From an uncultured Prevotella sp. (GTDB lineage Bacteria; Bacteroidota; Bacteroidia; Bacteroidales; Bacteroidaceae): a stretch of DNA of 33,852 nucleotides. The stretch spans positions 1-33,852 of the forward strand of contig USCX01000005.1 in assembly GCA_900553285.1 (NCBI GenBank), given 5' to 3'. The translations under genes were made by a program, and so were the position numbers. Positions 32,818 through 33,852 of this stretch are shown here, piece after piece (position 1 is the stretch's first letter; every line of letters starts with the position of its first letter). The notes below the pieces were generated by a model that was given only the letters and a program-made list of their open reading frames with translations, was not told the DNA's origin and searched no databases.

Positions 32818-33570
32818 ATGAACTGCTCGAAACGATATACCCTTGAAATCTGTGCTGGCAGCTGGGACAGCGTTGTGGCGGCCCGTGACGGAGGAGCGGA
32901 CCGCATAGAACTTTGCACAGCCCTCTCTGAAGGCGGTCTTACGCCTTCCATCGGGCTCATTACAGCGGCGTGCTGTCTTGAAGGAATATCCGTACACGTA
33001 CTCATCCGTCCGCGAGGGGGCGATTTCCTTTATACAGACGACGAGGCTGCACTCATTGAGGCGGATATCTGCCATGCCATAGCAGCAGGAGCAAATGGCG
33101 TGGTAGTGGGTAGCCTGACACAGGACGGGAACATAAATGAATCACAACTTCATCGTTGGGTAACAGCTGCCGCAGGACATAGTGTAACTTTTCATCGTGC
33201 GTTCGATCTTTGTCAGAATCCAGAACATGCCCTTGAAACCATTATTGCCTGCGGATGCAACCGTCTCCTCACGTCTGGTCAGGCCGACAAAGCCACCAAT
33301 GGGCTGCAACTACTCACCTGCCTCGTCCGCCAAGCGGCCGATCGAATATCAATTATGCCGGGTTGCGGAGTAAATGCGATCAACGCCGCTGAAATTCTGA
33401 GAAAAACAGGAGCCTGCGAAATCCACGCCTCTGCCCGACGGCCGCTTGGAAGTCACATGCAATACCGGCGTGACAACGTTTCTATGGGACAACCTTGCGA
33501 TGAGTACGTCCGGTTGGAGACCCACGCAGATGAGGTACGGGCCATTCGCCATTCAATTGACACTATCTGA
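32818..33570 (+). CDS. cutC: CutC family protein (named for copper homeostasis)
   Basis: CutC is a cytoplasmic TIM-barrel protein; it was named for a copper-tolerance phenotype in E. coli that was later questioned, and its true biochemical role is unsettled. The 250-residue product shows the family pattern LEICAGSWDSVVAARDGGADRIELC in parts (LEICAGS at 9-15, GGADRIELC further on), SEGGLTPS, VLIRPRGGDF and FHRAFD, with length equal to E. coli CutC (248). It starts 25 bases after the fucosidase gene on the same strand, so the two are probably one operon. No other copper gene is present. Confidence 0.93.
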   Translation: MNCSKRYTLEICAGSWDSVVAARDGGADRIELCTALSEGGLTPSIGLITAACCLEGISVHVLIRPRGGDFLYTDDEAALIEADICHAIAAGANGVVVGSLTQDGNINESQLHRWVTAAAGHSVTFHRAFDLCQNPEHALETIIACGCNRLLTSGQADKATNGLQLLTCLVRQAADRISIMPGCGVNAINAAEILRKTGACEIHASARRPLGSHMQYRRDNVSMGQPCDEYVRLETHADEVRAIRHSIDTI

Positions 33571-33838
33571 CGTTCGCGACGCAATAAAATACACATTTAC
33601 GGAAAATCTGTGGAAAAACCGCCGAAATTCAGCAGATTAACGCAATATAATCTGTAAATTAAGTAGTTAGGAGAAAATCACGGAAGTTGGGAAGAGGGCT
33701 GAAAACCGTTTCTAAGCGGATTGAAGCAGAAGAACGGTTTCCTATTCGTTACCCGATGAAAGTGCAGATTTAACAGTCACCGTTCCGTTTGCTGCGCTCT
33801 GCGTAGGTTTGCTTGTCAAGGTTTAACTCGTTGATTTA
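33571..33838. other. Non-coding tail after cutC
   Basis: No gene is visible. Two hairpins occur: CAGATTA/TAATCTG (33633-33654, 8-base loop) and AAACCGTT/AACGGTTT (33703-33740, 22-base loop). Neither has a T-run, so a terminator for cutC is not firmly identified. Confidence 0.4.
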
Positions 33839-33846
33839 TAGTTTTG
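33839..33846 (+). promoter_or_regulatory. Probable -7 element pointing out of the window
   Basis: TAGTTTTG fits TAnnTTTG. The closest -33-like sequence is TTGT at 33814-33817 with a 21-base spacer. It probably serves a plus-strand gene beyond the right edge. Confidence 0.4.
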
Positions 33847-33852
33847 CAACCA

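Noticed and set aside
31473..33570. Polysaccharide utilisation locus around the fucosidase
   Set aside because: No SusC/SusD pair, no regulator and no second glycoside hydrolase are present; the neighbours are proS and cutC.

Overview
The window is ordinary chromosomal DNA from a Gram-negative member of the Bacteroidota, most likely order Bacteroidales (possibly Prevotellaceae). The evidence is a DUF4290 gene inside a tsaB-murA-rimM-dxr-rseP run, the ATP synthase gene order atpD-C-(I)-B-E-F-H-A-G with a short epsilon subunit and a signal-peptide-bearing subunit a, an archaeal-type ProRS, a tRNA without encoded CCA, and several promoter matches to TAnnTTTG, the Bacteroidota -7 element. I cannot name the species from this window. 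The left part looks clearly more GC-rich than the ATP synthase part.

Layout. 1-541: no confident gene; an 84-bp-period direct repeat, nested hairpins and two arrays with 21-bp period. 542-6234 (+): tightly packed run tsaB, DUF4290 gene, murA, rimM, dxr, rseP (tRNA modification, cell wall, ribosome maturation, isoprenoids, envelope proteolysis), ending at a strong bidirectional hairpin. 6475-15264 (-): purF, carA, carB, aspS, then an AlaX-like tRNA-editing gene; it joins the entry steps of purine synthesis and carbamoyl phosphate supply to aspartyl-tRNA synthesis. 15648-19272 (+): galM, a FucP/GluP-type sugar transporter and galK, a galactose uptake and activation operon with its own promoter and terminator. 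19337-19966: about 630 bp without a gene but with several hairpins.

20051-29679 (-): tRNA-Gly(CCC), nhaD, pfkA and the full F1Fo ATP synthase operon (atpD, atpC, an atpI-like gene, atpB, atpE, atpF, atpH, atpA, atpG), closely spaced and ending in an 18-bp terminator stem. 29802-31286 (-): proS. 31473-33570 (+): secreted GH29 alpha-L-fucosidase and cutC, divergent from proS. 33571-33852: non-coding tail with a probable promoter pointing out of the window.

No phage, insertion sequence, CRISPR array or defence locus is visible. The points most worth a second look are the repeat block at the left edge, where every repeat keeps one 177-codon frame open; the structured gap after galK; Asp in place of the fosfomycin-target Cys in MurA; Asn in place of the usual Mg-binding Asp in PfkA; the tRNA-Gly-nhaD-pfkA-atp arrangement; and the extra periplasmic N-terminal region of AtpB.
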